Shown here piece by piece: positions 1 to 9,226 of a DNA stretch of 64,000 nt. Both the position numbers and the translations under genes were made by a program. Within the stretch, counting starts at the first letter, position 1. Each line of letters begins with the position of its first letter. The DNA is from Pseudacidovorax sp. RU35E (GTDB lineage: Bacteria > Pseudomonadota > Gammaproteobacteria > Burkholderiales > Burkholderiaceae_C), in assembly GCF_900156165.1 (NCBI RefSeq), contig NZ_FTMY01000001.1, forward strand, positions 186,001-250,000. Direction: 5' to 3'. Below the pieces are notes generated by a model. That model did no database searches. It worked only from the letters and a program-made list of their open reading frames with translations, and was not told the DNA's origin.

Positions 1-454
1 GGTCGTAGGCGGGGCGGTTGCGCCATTCCTCCGCACCCCGGCCATAGCCGGAGATGGTGCAGTACAGCAGGCCCGGATGCTGGGCCTGCAGGGCCGCGTA
101 GCCCAGGCCGAAGCCTTCGAGTACGCCGGGCCGCAGGTTGTCGACCACCACGTCGCTGGCCAGGGCCAGCGCCTCGGCCTGGCGCCGGCCGTCCTCGCTG
201 CGCAGGTCCAGCCGGATGTGCTGCTTGCCGGCGTTGAGGGCCAGGAACTTGTCGCCGCCCTGGCCGGCCCGGCGCATCACGTCGCCGTCCAGGCTCTCGA
301 CCTTGGTGACCTGCGCCCCCAGCCGCGCCAGCAGGAAGGTGGCGAAGGGCCCGGCGATGACATGCGAGAAGTCCAGGATGCGCACGCCGGCGAGCGGGGC
401 GAAGTCGGTCACGGGCGCGAGCGGAGCGGTGGCGGGCATGGCGGCGGTGCTCAT
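1..454 (-). CDS. CaiB/BaiF family CoA-transferase, N-terminal part
   Basis: Family III CoA-transferases move CoA between carboxylic acids in the cytoplasm. The N-terminal 151 residues are visible; the C-terminus lies beyond the left edge. Seen: family-typical segments LAGVRILDFSHVIAGPFAT near residues 15-33, a GADVxKVE-like strand (GAQVTKVES), RNAGKQH-like LNAGKQHIRLDLRS, and DVVVDNLRPGVLEGFGLGY, ending near the conserved SGYG segment. The start ATG at 454 overlaps the stop of the upstream Bug receptor gene (ATGA), so the two are almost certainly one transcript and translationally coupled. The likely role is CoA activation of the acid bound by that receptor. The substrate cannot be read from the sequence. 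Confidence 0.9.
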   Translation of the reverse strand, partial: MSTAAMPATAPLAPVTDFAPLAGVRILDFSHVIAGPFATFLLARLGAQVTKVESLDGDVMRRAGQGGDKFLALNAGKQHIRLDLRSEDGRRQAEALALASDVVVDNLRPGVLEGFGLGYAALQAQHPGLLYCTISGYGRGAEEWRNRPAYD

Positions 455-1455
455 GAAAGGCTGATGCGGTTGCGGGTGATGAGCGTGCGGTAGCGCCCGG
501 TCTCCTGCTCTATGAAGCGGCTGAACTCCGCGGGCGACTCGGACACGCTGGGCACCGTGCCGTCGCGCGCATAGGCGGCGCGCAGGCCCGGGTCCTGCAT
601 GGCCGTGCGCACGGCGCCGAACAGGCGCTGCACCAGAGGATCCGGAAGACCGGGCGGCCCCCAGATGCCGGACCACGACACCAGGTTCAGGTCCTGGCGC
701 CGCAGGGCCTCGTTGAGCGTGGGCACCTCCGGCAGGGCCGGGTCGCGTTCGCCGGCCGTGACGGCCAGGGCGCGCAGCTTGCCGTCGCGCACCTGGGGCA
801 GGGCGGTGGAGATGACAGGAAGGGCGAACTGCGCATCGCCGCGGATCAGCGCCAGCCCGATCTCCACCGAGCCGCGGTAGGGCACATGGGTGGCCTGCAC
901 GTCGGCCGCCGAGAGGAAGGCGGCCGCGAACAGATGGGCCGCGCTGCCGATGCCGCCCGAGGCGTAGTTCAGCCGGCCAGGCGCACGCCGTGCGGCCTCC
1001 AGCAGGTCTTCCACGCTGCGCAGCGGCGAATCGGCGCCCACCACCAGCAGGCAGCCGCTCGTCCCGGTGCAGCAGATGTGGCTGAAGGCCTGCGGGTCGA
1101 ACTTGACCGAAGGCTGCAGCAGCTTCTGCGTGACGTGGGTGGAGCTGCCTAGCAGCAGGGTGTAGCCATCGGGCGGCTGCTGGTTGACGTATTCCGCCGC
1201 GAGGATGCCGCCCGCGCCCACCTTGTTCTCCAGAACCATGGCCTGGCCGAGCTGCCTGCCCAGCACGGGGCCGAGCAGTCGGGCCTGGATGTCCGGGCCG
1301 CCACCCGCGGCGTAGGGGACGATCAGCCGCACGGGCCGTTCGGGGTAGCGTGTCGCGGCCTCGGGCGCGGCCGCGGCCGCCAGGGCGCGGCGGCCGGCGG
1401 CCAGGCCCAGGGCGCCGAGCAGCAGCCCGCGCCGACGCAGGGGGGTCTTGTTCAT
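451..1455 (-). CDS. Bug-family tripartite tricarboxylate transporter substrate-binding protein
   Basis: A periplasmic receptor of about 334 residues. Bug (TctC) proteins bind carboxylates or aromatic acids for TTT uptake or for sensing. The ATG at 1455 gives a Tat-like leader (RRR near residues 7-9, then a hydrophobic stretch ending ALAAAAA). Family motifs are visible: YPERPVRLIVPYAAGGGPD, VLENKVGAGG, PPDGYTLLLGSS and HVPYRGS. A longer open frame to 1515 would add 20 basic residues ahead of the leader and is less likely. No TctA/TctB membrane genes are nearby, which is usual for Bug genes in Burkholderiales. It heads an operon with the CoA-transferase and is divergent from a LysR gene, its probable regulator. 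Confidence 0.92.
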   Translation of the reverse strand: MNKTPLRRRGLLLGALGLAAGRRALAAAAAPEAATRYPERPVRLIVPYAAGGGPDIQARLLGPVLGRQLGQAMVLENKVGAGGILAAEYVNQQPPDGYTLLLGSSTHVTQKLLQPSVKFDPQAFSHICCTGTSGCLLVVGADSPLRSVEDLLEAARRAPGRLNYASGGIGSAAHLFAAAFLSAADVQATHVPYRGSVEIGLALIRGDAQFALPVISTALPQVRDGKLRALAVTAGERDPALPEVPTLNEALRRQDLNLVSWSGIWGPPGLPDPLVQRLFGAVRTAMQDPGLRAAYARDGTVPSVSESPAEFSRFIEQETGRYRTLITRNRISLS

Positions 1456-1549
1456 TGCCGGTTGTCTCCGTCGTTCGAATGCACGGATTCTGGGAGCGCG
1501 GGCCATGTCCCACAATTATTGGTTTCGAAAGAAGCCATCACTGATCGAT

Positions 1550-2533
1550 ATGGCCAAGACCGACCTCCAGCCGGAGCCGACTTCCACCGCCCGCGACGAC
1601 GAGCGCCGCGCCCGGCGCATGGACCGCCTGCGCGTGCGGCACCTCCGGCTGCTGCACTGGGTGGCCGAGACCGGCTCGCTGAGCGCCGCGGCCGAGCGCC
1701 TCCAGGTGAGCCAGCCGGGGGCCACCAAGATGCTGCAGGAGATCGAGGCCGCGCTGGGCGTGGGCCTGATCGAACGCAGCGCCCGCGGCGCGCGGCTGAG
1801 CCCGGCCGGCCGCGTGGCGCTGGACCGGCTGCGCGTGGCGCTCGGCGCGCTCGATGCCGCAGCGGGCGCGGACGCGGCCCTGGCGACGCCGGTGCTGCGC
1901 ATGGGCATCCTGCCGCTGGTCGCCGTGGCCGTGCTGCCCGCCGTCACTGCCGCCATCGACGCCGCCGGACAACTGCCCCGGCTGGAGCTGCGCGAGGCCA
2001 ACGTGGACCAGCTCATGCGTCTGCTGCGCGATGGCGAGGTGGACTGCGTGATCGGCCGCCTCGAAGCCGGCGAGCACGCCGTGGGCGACCTGCAGATCGA
2101 ACAGCTGTGGGAAGAGCGCATGGCCATCGCGGCCGCGCCCGACCATCCGCTGGTCGGCCGCCGGCGGCACACCCTGGCGGCGCTGCAGGCCGAGCGCTGG
2201 ATCCTGCCGCCGCCGGCCACCAACACGCGGCGCAACGTCGAGCGCTGGTTCCTGGAGAGTGGGCTGCAGCCGCCAGCGGCGGCGGTGGAATCGACCTCCT
2301 TCCATACCAGCCTGGCGCTGGCCGGCGCCGGCCGGTTGCTGGCCGTGGCGCCGCAGACGGCCGTCGAGCACTACGAGGCACGCGGCGTGGTGAAGGCGCT
2401 GCTGCTGCAGCGGCCCATGGCGTCGGGCCCCATGTTCTTCATCACGCGCACCGAGCTGGCGTCGCTGCCGCAGGTCGTCCAATGGCGCGCCGCGTTGGTC
2501 GGCCATGTCCGGCAAGCCGCGGGGCCGGCATAG
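1550..2533 (+). CDS. LysR-family transcriptional regulator
   Basis: DNA-binding regulator of about 327 residues. The winged HTH lies near residues 25-85: LLHWVAETGSLSAAAERLQVSQPGATKMLQEIEAALG, then GLIERSARGARLSPAG, the usual LysR pattern. An effector-binding domain follows, with TLAALQAERWILPPP and LALAGAGRLLAVAP. I chose ATG 1550; ATG 1505 in the same frame would add 15 residues and would read across most of the short gap from the divergent Bug gene. Gene order implies control of the Bug/CoA-transferase operon. The effector is unknown. Confidence 0.9.
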   Translation: MAKTDLQPEPTSTARDDERRARRMDRLRVRHLRLLHWVAETGSLSAAAERLQVSQPGATKMLQEIEAALGVGLIERSARGARLSPAGRVALDRLRVALGALDAAAGADAALATPVLRMGILPLVAVAVLPAVTAAIDAAGQLPRLELREANVDQLMRLLRDGEVDCVIGRLEAGEHAVGDLQIEQLWEERMAIAAAPDHPLVGRRRHTLAALQAERWILPPPATNTRRNVERWFLESGLQPPAAAVESTSFHTSLALAGAGRLLAVAPQTAVEHYEARGVVKALLLQRPMASGPMFFITRTELASLPQVVQWRAALVGHVRQAAGPA

Positions 2534-2579
2534 GCGACGATCAGCGCTCTCTTCTCCACCTTCTCCGAGGCGACATCGC

Positions 2580-3587
2580 TTGGACTCCCTCACCCAGATC
2601 GTTCTTGGCGCCTCGGTCGCCGCCGTGGCCGTGCCGGCCCGCGACCGGCGCGTGGCCCTCGTCGCCGGTGCCGTGCTGGGCACGCTGCCCGACCTCGACG
2701 GCCTTCCGCTGGCCTGGATGGGCGTCGACGCCGTGACCAACGTCACCTGGCATCGCGGCCCTTCGCATTCGCTGCCGGTGCTGCTGGTGGCGGGCTGGCT
2801 GATCTGGCTGCTGGCGCGGCGCTGGAGCGCGCGCGTCCGGGCAGCGCCACGCGGCTGGCTTGTCGCCATCTGGCTGGCGCTGGTCACGCATCCGTTGCTG
2901 GACGCCTTCACCGTCTACGGCACGCAACTGTGGTGGCCCGCGCCGACGCCACCGGTGATGGGCGGCAGCATGTTCATCATCGATCCGCTCTACACCTTGC
3001 CACTGCTGGTCGCCGTGATCGTGGCTGCGGTGGCCGGTCCGCGGCCACGCGGGCAGCGCTGGCTGTCGGGCGCCTTGATGCTCAGCAGCCTGTACCTGGG
3101 CTGGAGCCTGGTCGCCCAGCAGTGGGTGGACCGCATCGCGTCGCGCTCGCTGGCCGCGCAGGGGCTGCAGGACGCGCCGCGGCTGGTGGTGGCGTCGCCG
3201 CTCAACACGGTGTTGTGGCGCGTGGTGGTGATGACGCCGGATGGTTTCCTGGAAGGCGAGCGGTCGCTGGTGGCCGACACCGGTCCCATGCGCTTCACGC
3301 GGCACGCCAGCGATGTGCAGGCGCTGCAGGCCTTGTCGCAGGATGCCGCCGTGGCGCGGCTGCGCTGGTTCACGCATGGCTTCCTGAAGGCTACGCGGGA
3401 GGGCGACGCGCTCGTCGTGTCGGACCTGCGCATGGGGGCCGAGCCCGACTACAGCTTCAACTACCGCGTGGCGCGCTGGCAGGAGGACGCCTGGCAGCCG
3501 GCGCCCCCGGTGTTGCGGGGCGGCGTCCGCGATCCGCGCGGAATGCTGGTCCGCACCTGGCAGCGCATTTGGGCGCAGCCAGGCTGA
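2580..3587 (+). CDS. YdjM-like inner-membrane metal-dependent hydrolase (COG1988 type)
   Basis: A membrane protein of about 335 residues. The best start is TTG 2580, giving MDSLTQIVLGASVAA, the classic beginning of this family, with a GAGG at 2567-2570 as ribosome site; the frame is open further upstream but without family-like sequence. The conserved metal motifs are present: DLDG near residue 40, HRGPSHS near residue 60, and VTHPLLDAFTVYG in the next helix. Several hydrophobic helices follow (LLVAGWLIWLLA, LPLLVAVIVAAVAG, LMLSSLYLGWSLV). E. coli YdjM is LexA-regulated and of uncertain role; no LexA box was noticed here. Function beyond a membrane hydrolase is not inferable. Confidence 0.85.
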   Translation: MDSLTQIVLGASVAAVAVPARDRRVALVAGAVLGTLPDLDGLPLAWMGVDAVTNVTWHRGPSHSLPVLLVAGWLIWLLARRWSARVRAAPRGWLVAIWLALVTHPLLDAFTVYGTQLWWPAPTPPVMGGSMFIIDPLYTLPLLVAVIVAAVAGPRPRGQRWLSGALMLSSLYLGWSLVAQQWVDRIASRSLAAQGLQDAPRLVVASPLNTVLWRVVVMTPDGFLEGERSLVADTGPMRFTRHASDVQALQALSQDAAVARLRWFTHGFLKATREGDALVVSDLRMGAEPDYSFNYRVARWQEDAWQPAPPVLRGGVRDPRGMLVRTWQRIWAQPG

Positions 3588-3634
3588 CGCACGTGGGGGC
3601 GCGCCCGCGCCGTCGAAACGAGCGTCGGCCCCGC

Positions 3635-4585
3635 TCAGCTCAGGCGCGGCCGGGTGGACCGGCCGCGAGCCTGTGGTGCGCCGACAGCGGAGGTCCAGGG
3701 TGACAGCACCGCCGTTATGCATTCGGCGAATGCCGTGAGCAGGGCGCTTTCCTCCCGGCCCGCCTTGGTGATCTCGAAGAAGTCGACGGGCACCACCGGT
3801 TGCCGCAGTGCATGCAGCGCGACGCGGTAGCGCGCCGCGGCGCCAGCCACGAAGGAGGGCAGCACGGCCGCTCCACGGCCGGCCTCGACCATCGCCAGCA
3901 GCGTGTGCAGGTGATTGAAGCTCTGCACGAATTGGCCGGGATCGCCGCTGTCGCGCAGAGAGGCCTCCACCTGCTGCTGGATGGGGTTGGTGGGCGGCAA
4001 GCCCAGCAGCCCGTGACGAGGAACTTCCTTCCAGCGCAATGGGGCAGCTTCCGCCGGTGACTCGTCCGCCGGCAGGATCAGCAGCAGCTGCGCATCGAGC
4101 AGCTTGCGTCGGCGCACCGCCCGCGAGGTGGTGAGGAAGGCGCCAAAGCCGGCATCGAGCACGCCGCTCTGCACCCGTTCGTAGATCAGCGCGCGGTCCA
4201 GGTCCTGCACCTCCACCTCGACGTTCGAATGCGCCTGCGCGAAGACCGCGCAGGCCTGGGGCAGGACCGACGAGGCAATGACCGGCGTGGCACCCACCGA
4301 CAGCCGACGCTTCTGCGTGGCCGTGATACGGCCCAGCGATGCAGCGGCATCGTCCAGCTCCCTGAGCACACGCGTGGCCGTGGGCAGGAAGGCCATACCC
4401 TGGGCCGTGAGGGCCACGCTGCGCGTGGTGCGCTCGAAGAGGCGGCAGTCCAGCTGGGCCTCCAGCTCTCGGAGCATCGCGCTCAGGCCCGGCTGTGTGA
4501 CGTGCAACTGCTCGGCCGCGCGGGTGAAGCTCTGCACCCGCGCAGCGGCCACGAAGGCCCGCAACTGCCGAGCCGAAAGGTTCAT
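3635..4585 (-). CDS. LysR-family transcriptional regulator
   Basis: A full-length regulator of 316 residues. The N-terminal HTH is textbook: MNLSARQLRAFVAAARVQSF, TRAAEQLHVTQPGLSAMLRELEAQLDCRLFERTTRSVALTAQG. A periplasmic-binding-like effector domain follows (LSVGATPVIASSVLPQ near residue 95). It is divergent from a Bug-receptor/flavin-monooxygenase operon, with a good T-N11-A box between them, so it most likely regulates that operon and itself. The stop converges on the YdjM-like gene. Confidence 0.93.
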   Translation of the reverse strand: MNLSARQLRAFVAAARVQSFTRAAEQLHVTQPGLSAMLRELEAQLDCRLFERTTRSVALTAQGMAFLPTATRVLRELDDAAASLGRITATQKRRLSVGATPVIASSVLPQACAVFAQAHSNVEVEVQDLDRALIYERVQSGVLDAGFGAFLTTSRAVRRRKLLDAQLLLILPADESPAEAAPLRWKEVPRHGLLGLPPTNPIQQQVEASLRDSGDPGQFVQSFNHLHTLLAMVEAGRGAAVLPSFVAGAAARYRVALHALRQPVVPVDFFEITKAGREESALLTAFAECITAVLSPWTSAVGAPQARGRSTRPRLS

Positions 4586-4599
4586 GGTCCGACCTTTCT

Positions 4600-4620
4600 T
4601 TGATAAAGATCAGTCATCAA
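4600..4620. promoter_or_regulatory. LysR-type operator (T-N11-A box)
   Basis: The 21-bp site is TTGAT, eleven bases, then ATCAA: perfect 5-bp arms with the T-N11-A spacing of LysR recognition sites. It lies 15 bp from the LysR start and about 100 bp before the divergent Bug gene. A second short palindrome, TCAATTGA, follows at 4617-4624 and could be part of an activation subsite. The assignment rests on symmetry, spacing and position. Confidence 0.65.
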
Positions 4621-4718
4621 TTGATTCTATTTCTGACTTTTACTTGGCTGGTGATGCCGCTTCCAATCGGGCATCGGACCGGCGGGATGTGCCGGTCGCC
4701 CCTTCAGGAGACAGAACC

Positions 4719-5684
4719 ATGACTTCCCTTGTGCGCCGCGCCCTCGCGGCCTCTCTGCTGGCACTGCCGGTTGTGCCGGCGCTGGCCCAGGCTCCCTATC
4801 CCTCCCGTGCCATCACCATCGTCGTGCCTTTCCCGGCGGGCGGTCCCACCGACGCCAGTGCGCGGGTGTACGGCAAGGCGCTGGGTGAGACGCTGGGCCA
4901 GCCCGTGGTCATCGACAACCGTGCGGGCGCCGCCGGCACCGTCGGCAGCGCCTTCGTCGCGCGTGCGCCTGCCGACGGCTACACGCTGCTGTGGGGCGGC
5001 ACCAGCACGCTTGCCGTGGCGCCGGGCCTCTACAAGAGCCTGCGCTACGACGCCCAGTCCTTCGTGCCCATCGGCATGGCCCTGCGCGGCCCGATGATGC
5101 TGGCGGCTTCGCCGGCCAGCGGAATCGCCTCGTTGGCCGACCTGCCTCGCAAGGCGCGCGACGGGCGCCTGACCGTGGGCACTGCCGGCACGGGGTCCAT
5201 TGGTCACCTCTCGACCGAGCTGTATGCCGACGTCGCCGGCATCAAGCTGACCCACGTGCCTTATCGCGGTGGCAGCCCGGCGATCACCGATGCCATCGGT
5301 GGACAGGTGGACCTGGTGTTCGACACCGCGGCTGCATTGCAGCCCTTCGTCAAGACGGGAAAGCTGCGCGCCCTTGGTGTGGGCGGCAGCCAGCCTTACG
5401 CGCCGCTGCCGCAGACGCCGACGCTGCAGTCCGCCCTCGGCAAGCCGTATGAGGCCTACTCCTGGTTCGGCCTGGTGGCGCCCAAGGAAACGCCGCCTGC
5501 CGTTCTGGAGACGCTGCGCAAGGCCATGGCGCAGGTATCGCGCTCGGCCGAGATCCGGCAGGTATTGAGCGATCAGGGCGTGGAGCCCGGCGTGGATGGG
5601 CCCGAGGCCTTCGGCCAGGTCATCGCCACCGATGCAGCGAAATGGGCCCGCATCATCCAGCAGGCCGGTGTCACGGGAGAGTGA
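4719..5684 (+). CDS. Bug-family tripartite tricarboxylate transporter substrate-binding protein
   Basis: A periplasmic solute receptor of 321 residues. ATG 4719 is set by AGGAG at 4706-4710 and by a clean Sec signal peptide (MTSLVRRALAASLLALPV, cleavage after PALAQ). Family motifs: YPSRAITIVVPFPAGGPTD, VIDNRAGAAGT, PADGYTLLWGG, THVPYRGGSPA and GKLRALGV. The flavin monooxygenase gene starts 3 bp after its stop, so uptake and hydroxylation of one substrate, probably an aromatic or N-heterocyclic acid, appear to be coupled. The ligand cannot be read from the sequence. Confidence 0.92.
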   Translation: MTSLVRRALAASLLALPVVPALAQAPYPSRAITIVVPFPAGGPTDASARVYGKALGETLGQPVVIDNRAGAAGTVGSAFVARAPADGYTLLWGGTSTLAVAPGLYKSLRYDAQSFVPIGMALRGPMMLAASPASGIASLADLPRKARDGRLTVGTAGTGSIGHLSTELYADVAGIKLTHVPYRGGSPAITDAIGGQVDLVFDTAAALQPFVKTGKLRALGVGGSQPYAPLPQTPTLQSALGKPYEAYSWFGLVAPKETPPAVLETLRKAMAQVSRSAEIRQVLSDQGVEPGVDGPEAFGQVIATDAAKWARIIQQAGVTGE

Positions 5685-5687
5685 GCG

Positions 5688-6878
5688 ATGCGTGACCCGA
5701 TCCTCATCGCAGGCGCCGGTCTTGGCGGCCTGACCGCCGCGCTGGCGCTTCTGCGTCGCGGCCATGCCGTGCGCGTCTTCGAGCAGGCCGCGCAGCTTGG
5801 CGAGGTGGGCGCGGGCCTGCAGCTGAGCGCCAACGCCACCCGCGCGCTGCATCTGCTGGGCTTGGCCGAGCCGCTGGCCCGCGTCGCGGCCGAGCCGGTG
5901 GGCAAGGAGATCCGACTTTGGAGCACCGGCCAGACCTGGAAGCTCTTCGACCTCGGCGATGCGTCGGTGGCGGAATACGGCCATCCCTACTACACGCTCT
6001 ACCGGCCCGACCTGCATGGCGTGCTGGTGGACGCGATCCGCGCCCTCGCGCCCGACGCGCTATGCCTGGGCGCGCGTTGCGAGCGCTTTTCCCAGACTGC
6101 CGACGGCGTGACGCTCACGCTGGCCGATGGCTCGGAGCACCGCGGGCGTGTGTTGATCGGCGCCGATGGCGTGCACTCGGCCGTGCGCCGCCAGCTCTTT
6201 GGCGATGGGCCCGCCGTCTATTCGGGCTGCATGGCCTGGCGCGGCGTGATCCCGATCGGCCGCCTGCCGGTCGAACTGGTGCGCCCGGTCGGCACCAACT
6301 GGGTCGGGCCCGGGCGCCACGTCATCCACTACCCCCTGCGCGGCGGCCAGCTGATGAACTTCGTCGGCATCGTCGAGACCGACCGCTGGGTGGCCGAATC
6401 GTGGACACAGCGCGGCACGCATGCCGAATGCCATGCCGATTTCGGGGGCTGGCATGACGATGTGCACGCGCTGATCCGCCACATCGACGTACCGTACCGC
6501 TGGGCGCTGATGGCGCGGCCCGCCCTTGCGTGCTGGACGCAGGACAGGGTGACGCTGCTGGGCGATGCCGCGCATCCCACGCTGCCCTTTCTGGCGCAGG
6601 GCGCCGCCATGGCCATCGAGGACGGCTTCGTGCTGAGCCGTGCGCTGGCCGAGATCGACGACGCGCCTGAGGCGCTGCGTCGCTACGAAACCGCACGCCT
6701 GGACCGGACGACCCGCATCGTGGAGAAGTCGACCGAGAACGGACGCCGCTTCCACAACCCCGAACTGGTCAGTGCTTCGGGCGCGGCCGCCTATGTGGAC
6801 CGCGAGTGGCGGCCGGAGCGTGTGCACGAGCGCTACCACTGGCTGTTCGAGTACCGGGTGGACGAGGTCGTGCTCTAG
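5688..6878 (+). CDS. FAD-dependent aromatic-ring monooxygenase (salicylate/3-hydroxybenzoate hydroxylase type)
   Basis: A group A flavoprotein hydroxylase of 396 residues that would use NAD(P)H and O2 to hydroxylate a phenolic or pyridine ring in the cytoplasm. Visible motifs: dinucleotide-binding GAGLGG at residues 9-14; the DG motif [12 protein letters not shown] near residue 160; and the second FAD motif [25 protein letters not shown] near residues 285-310. The acidic start of helix 2 (VFEQA) is kept. GTGAGCG before the ATG acts as a weak ribosome site. Closest relatives are probably salicylate 1-, 3-hydroxybenzoate 6- or 6-hydroxynicotinate 3-monooxygenases; I cannot choose among them. 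It is co-transcribed with the Bug receptor. Confidence 0.9.
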   Translation: MRDPILIAGAGLGGLTAALALLRRGHAVRVFEQAAQLGEVGAGLQLSANATRALHLLGLAEPLARVAAEPVGKEIRLWSTGQTWKLFDLGDASVAEYGHPYYTLYRPDLHGVLVDAIRALAPDALCLGARCERFSQTADGVTLTLADGSEHRGRVLIGADGVHSAVRRQLFGDGPAVYSGCMAWRGVIPIGRLPVELVRPVGTNWVGPGRHVIHYPLRGGQLMNFVGIVETDRWVAESWTQRGTHAECHADFGGWHDDVHALIRHIDVPYRWALMARPALACWTQDRVTLLGDAAHPTLPFLAQGAAMAIEDGFVLSRALAEIDDAPEALRRYETARLDRTTRIVEKSTENGRRFHNPELVSASGAAAYVDREWRPERVHERYHWLFEYRVDEVVL

Positions 6879-6916
6879 CCGCGGGCGGCGGAGTTGGCGA
6901 GGCACCGCCATGCAGA

Positions 6917-7255
6917 ATGCCCACCGTGTACCTGCTCAAGACCTTCGCACTCTTCGTGCTTACGGCCCTGGCCGAGATCGTGGGCTGCTATCTGCCCTGG
7001 CTGTGGTTGCGGCAGGGTCGCTCGGCCTGGCTGCTGCTGCCGGCCGCGGCCAGCCTGGCGCTTTTCGCCTGGTTGCTGACCCTGCATCCCACCGGCAGTG
7101 GCCGCGTGTATGCGGCCTATGGCGGCGTGTATGTGGGCGTGGCGATCCTGTGGCTGTGGCGGGTGGATGGCGTCGCGCCCACCGCCTATGACCTGGCCGG
7201 CGTCGCGCTGTGCCTGATGGGAATGGCGGTGATCATGCTCGGCCCGCGCGCCTGA
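6917..7255 (+). CDS. YnfA/UPF0060 family small membrane protein
   Basis: A 112-residue protein with four predicted membrane helices: [54 protein letters not shown] and [18 protein letters not shown]. The segments [24 protein letters not shown] [13 protein letters not shown] and [10 protein letters not shown](M) are diagnostic of the YnfA family, distant relatives of small multidrug transporters. Function is not established. Its 3' end overlaps the convergent AtuA-like gene by 23 bp. Confidence 0.92.
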   Translation: MPTVYLLKTFALFVLTALAEIVGCYLPWLWLRQGRSAWLLLPAAASLALFAWLLTLHPTGSGRVYAAYGGVYVGVAILWLWRVDGVAPTAYDLAGVALCLMGMAVIMLGPRA

Positions 7256-9056
7256 GGGCTTCGGCCGCCACGCTCGGCGGCACGGCGATGGGCATGTCCA
7301 GCAGCATCTGGGCCATGCCCTTGCCCAGCGGGTCCATGCGCATGGACGAAGGACCGCCGCCGTCGAGGGCATCGTGGATCAGCAGGTTCATCGCATCCGT
7401 GCCGGGCAGGTGGTAGCGCGTGACGTGCCCGGCGGGCAGGTGCCTGAACCAGGCCTCCACCACCGCCGGCTGCAGCGCCTGCCACAGCAGCGGCAGCCAC
7501 TGCGGCCGGCGCGCCACCACGCCGATGTTCGACAGGTTGCCCTTGTCGCCGCTGCGTGCCCAGGCCAGGTCGATCAGGCGCACCGTCTCGGTGGCGGGCT
7601 CGTCGCTGGCCCAGGCAGGGGGGTCGGGCAGGGCGGGCGGGGGTGAGGACGCCGCGCCAGCGGGAATGGCCACGGCATGCCGCACGCCGTCCAGCACGAA
7701 GCCCGGCTGCAACTCGGTCTTCTCCAGCAGGAAGGCGAGGGGCTTGACCAGCGGCGACACCGCCGGCCGGCCGCCGCCGGGGCTGGTGGTGCCCGGCGAC
7801 CAGGAGGTGCCGGAAGGCGCGATCTCGCGCGCGAACATGGCCAGCGCCGCCTTCTGCGGATGGTTGGCCACCACGCGCATCATCACCTCGCGTACCTGGC
7901 GGGTGCGCGACTGCGGGCCGTAGAGCGTCTCGGCGCCGATGACCTCGATGTAGGTGGCGGTGAAGGGCGGCAGGCCCTGGGCCTGCAGGATCTCGCCGGT
8001 GCGCTCGAGGATGGCCTCGGCCGTGCGCCGCGCTTTCTTCTCGGCGTCGATGCCGATGATGACCATGCTGCCCGCGCAGCGGAAGCCGTCGAGCTGCGTG
8101 GCCGACACCTTGTAATGGGGCGTCGGCGCGCGGCCCTTGGCCGGGCTCACGTGCACGCGGTTCTCGCCCTGCTGGGTGACGCGCACTTCGCGGAAGTCGC
8201 AGCTCACCTCCGGCAGCAGGTAGGCGCCCGGGTCGCCAATCTCGTAGAGCAGCTGTTCCACCACGCCCGCGCGGATCACCTTGCCGCCGGTGCCCTCCGG
8301 CTTGGTGACGACGAAGCTGCCGTCGGCCTGGCATTCCACGATGGGGTAGCCGATGTGCGCCCAGTCCGGGATGTCCTCCCAATCGGTGTGCAGGCCACCG
8401 GTCGCCTGGCAGCCGCACTCGATGATGTGGCCGGCCAGGCTGCCCGATGCGAGCAGGTCGTGCTGCGCGGCCCTCCAGCCGAACTCGTGCATCAGCGGGC
8501 CCAGCGTGACGGCGCTGTCCACGCAGCGGCCGGTGATGACCACCTCGGCGCCTGCCGCGAGCGCAGCCGCGATGGGCGCGGCGCCCAGGTAGGCGTTGGC
8601 GCTCAACACCTTCTCGGGCAGGGCCTCGCCGGTGAACATGTCGCGCACGCCCTCGGCGCGCAGGCCGGGCATCAGGCTGCTCACGTCGTCGCCCTCGATC
8701 ACGGCGATGCGCAGTGCGATGCCCTGCGCATCGGCCACGGCCTTGAGCGCCGCGGCGCAGCCGTGCGGGTTGATGCCGCCCGCATTGCTCACCACCTTGA
8801 TGCCCTGGCGCTTGACCTCGGCCAGCACGGGCTTCATGGCGATGTCGACGAAGTCGGTGGCGTAGCCCAGTTCGGGGTTCTTGGCCCGGGCCGCGGCCAG
8901 GATGGCCATGGTCGTCTCGGCCAGGTAGTCGAAGACCAGGTAGTCGAGCCGGCCGCCCTTCACGAGCTGCGGTGCGGCCACCATGCTGTCGCCCCAGAAG
9001 CCCGAGGCACCGCCGATGCGGACGGTGCGGGCGGCGGGATGTGGCGTGTCTGTCAT
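7233..9056 (-). CDS. AtuA-like (DUF1446) acyclic-terpene-utilisation family protein
   Basis: A cytoplasmic protein of about 607 residues. Its N-terminal DUF1446 region has [73 protein letters not shown] and [13 protein letters not shown]. The C-terminal part carries the AtuA domain ([43 protein letters not shown]). AtuA is needed for citronellol/geraniol breakdown in Pseudomonas, but its reaction is unknown. ATG 9056 is chosen because AGGA lies 7 nt upstream; ATG 9062 would be too close to it. It is divergent from an acyl-CoA dehydrogenase gene, so it likely belongs to the acyl-CoA cluster. Confidence 0.88.
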   Translation of the reverse strand: MTDTPHPAARTVRIGGASGFWGDSMVAAPQLVKGGRLDYLVFDYLAETTMAILAAARAKNPELGYATDFVDIAMKPVLAEVKRQGIKVVSNAGGINPHGCAAALKAVADAQGIALRIAVIEGDDVSSLMPGLRAEGVRDMFTGEALPEKVLSANAYLGAAPIAAALAAGAEVVITGRCVDSAVTLGPLMHEFGWRAAQHDLLASGSLAGHIIECGCQATGGLHTDWEDIPDWAHIGYPIVECQADGSFVVTKPEGTGGKVIRAGVVEQLLYEIGDPGAYLLPEVSCDFREVRVTQQGENRVHVSPAKGRAPTPHYKVSATQLDGFRCAGSMVIIGIDAEKKARRTAEAILERTGEILQAQGLPPFTATYIEVIGAETLYGPQSRTRQVREVMMRVVANHPQKAALAMFAREIAPSGTSWSPGTTSPGGGRPAVSPLVKPLAFLLEKTELQPGFVLDGVRHAVAIPAGAASSPPPALPDPPAWASDEPATETVRLIDLAWARSGDKGNLSNIGVVARRPQWLPLLWQALQPAVVEAWFRHLPAGHVTRYHLPGTDAMNLLIHDALDGGGPSSMRMDPLGKGMAQMLLDMPIAVPPSVAAEALRRAGRA

Positions 9057-9226
9057 GCGCATGTCCTTTTGGGATGCAGCGTAGCGGCGCCGCCGGGCGT
9101 CGGCTTGTGCCAAGTCGCTGTGCCGTGGCAACGACGCCCAGGCGGCGCGGGCCGTTCGGGGCAGCCAGTTTGCGCAAGACCCGCACGAATGTCACCGCTA
9201 GGCTTGGGCCGCCTCCGGAGACCCGC

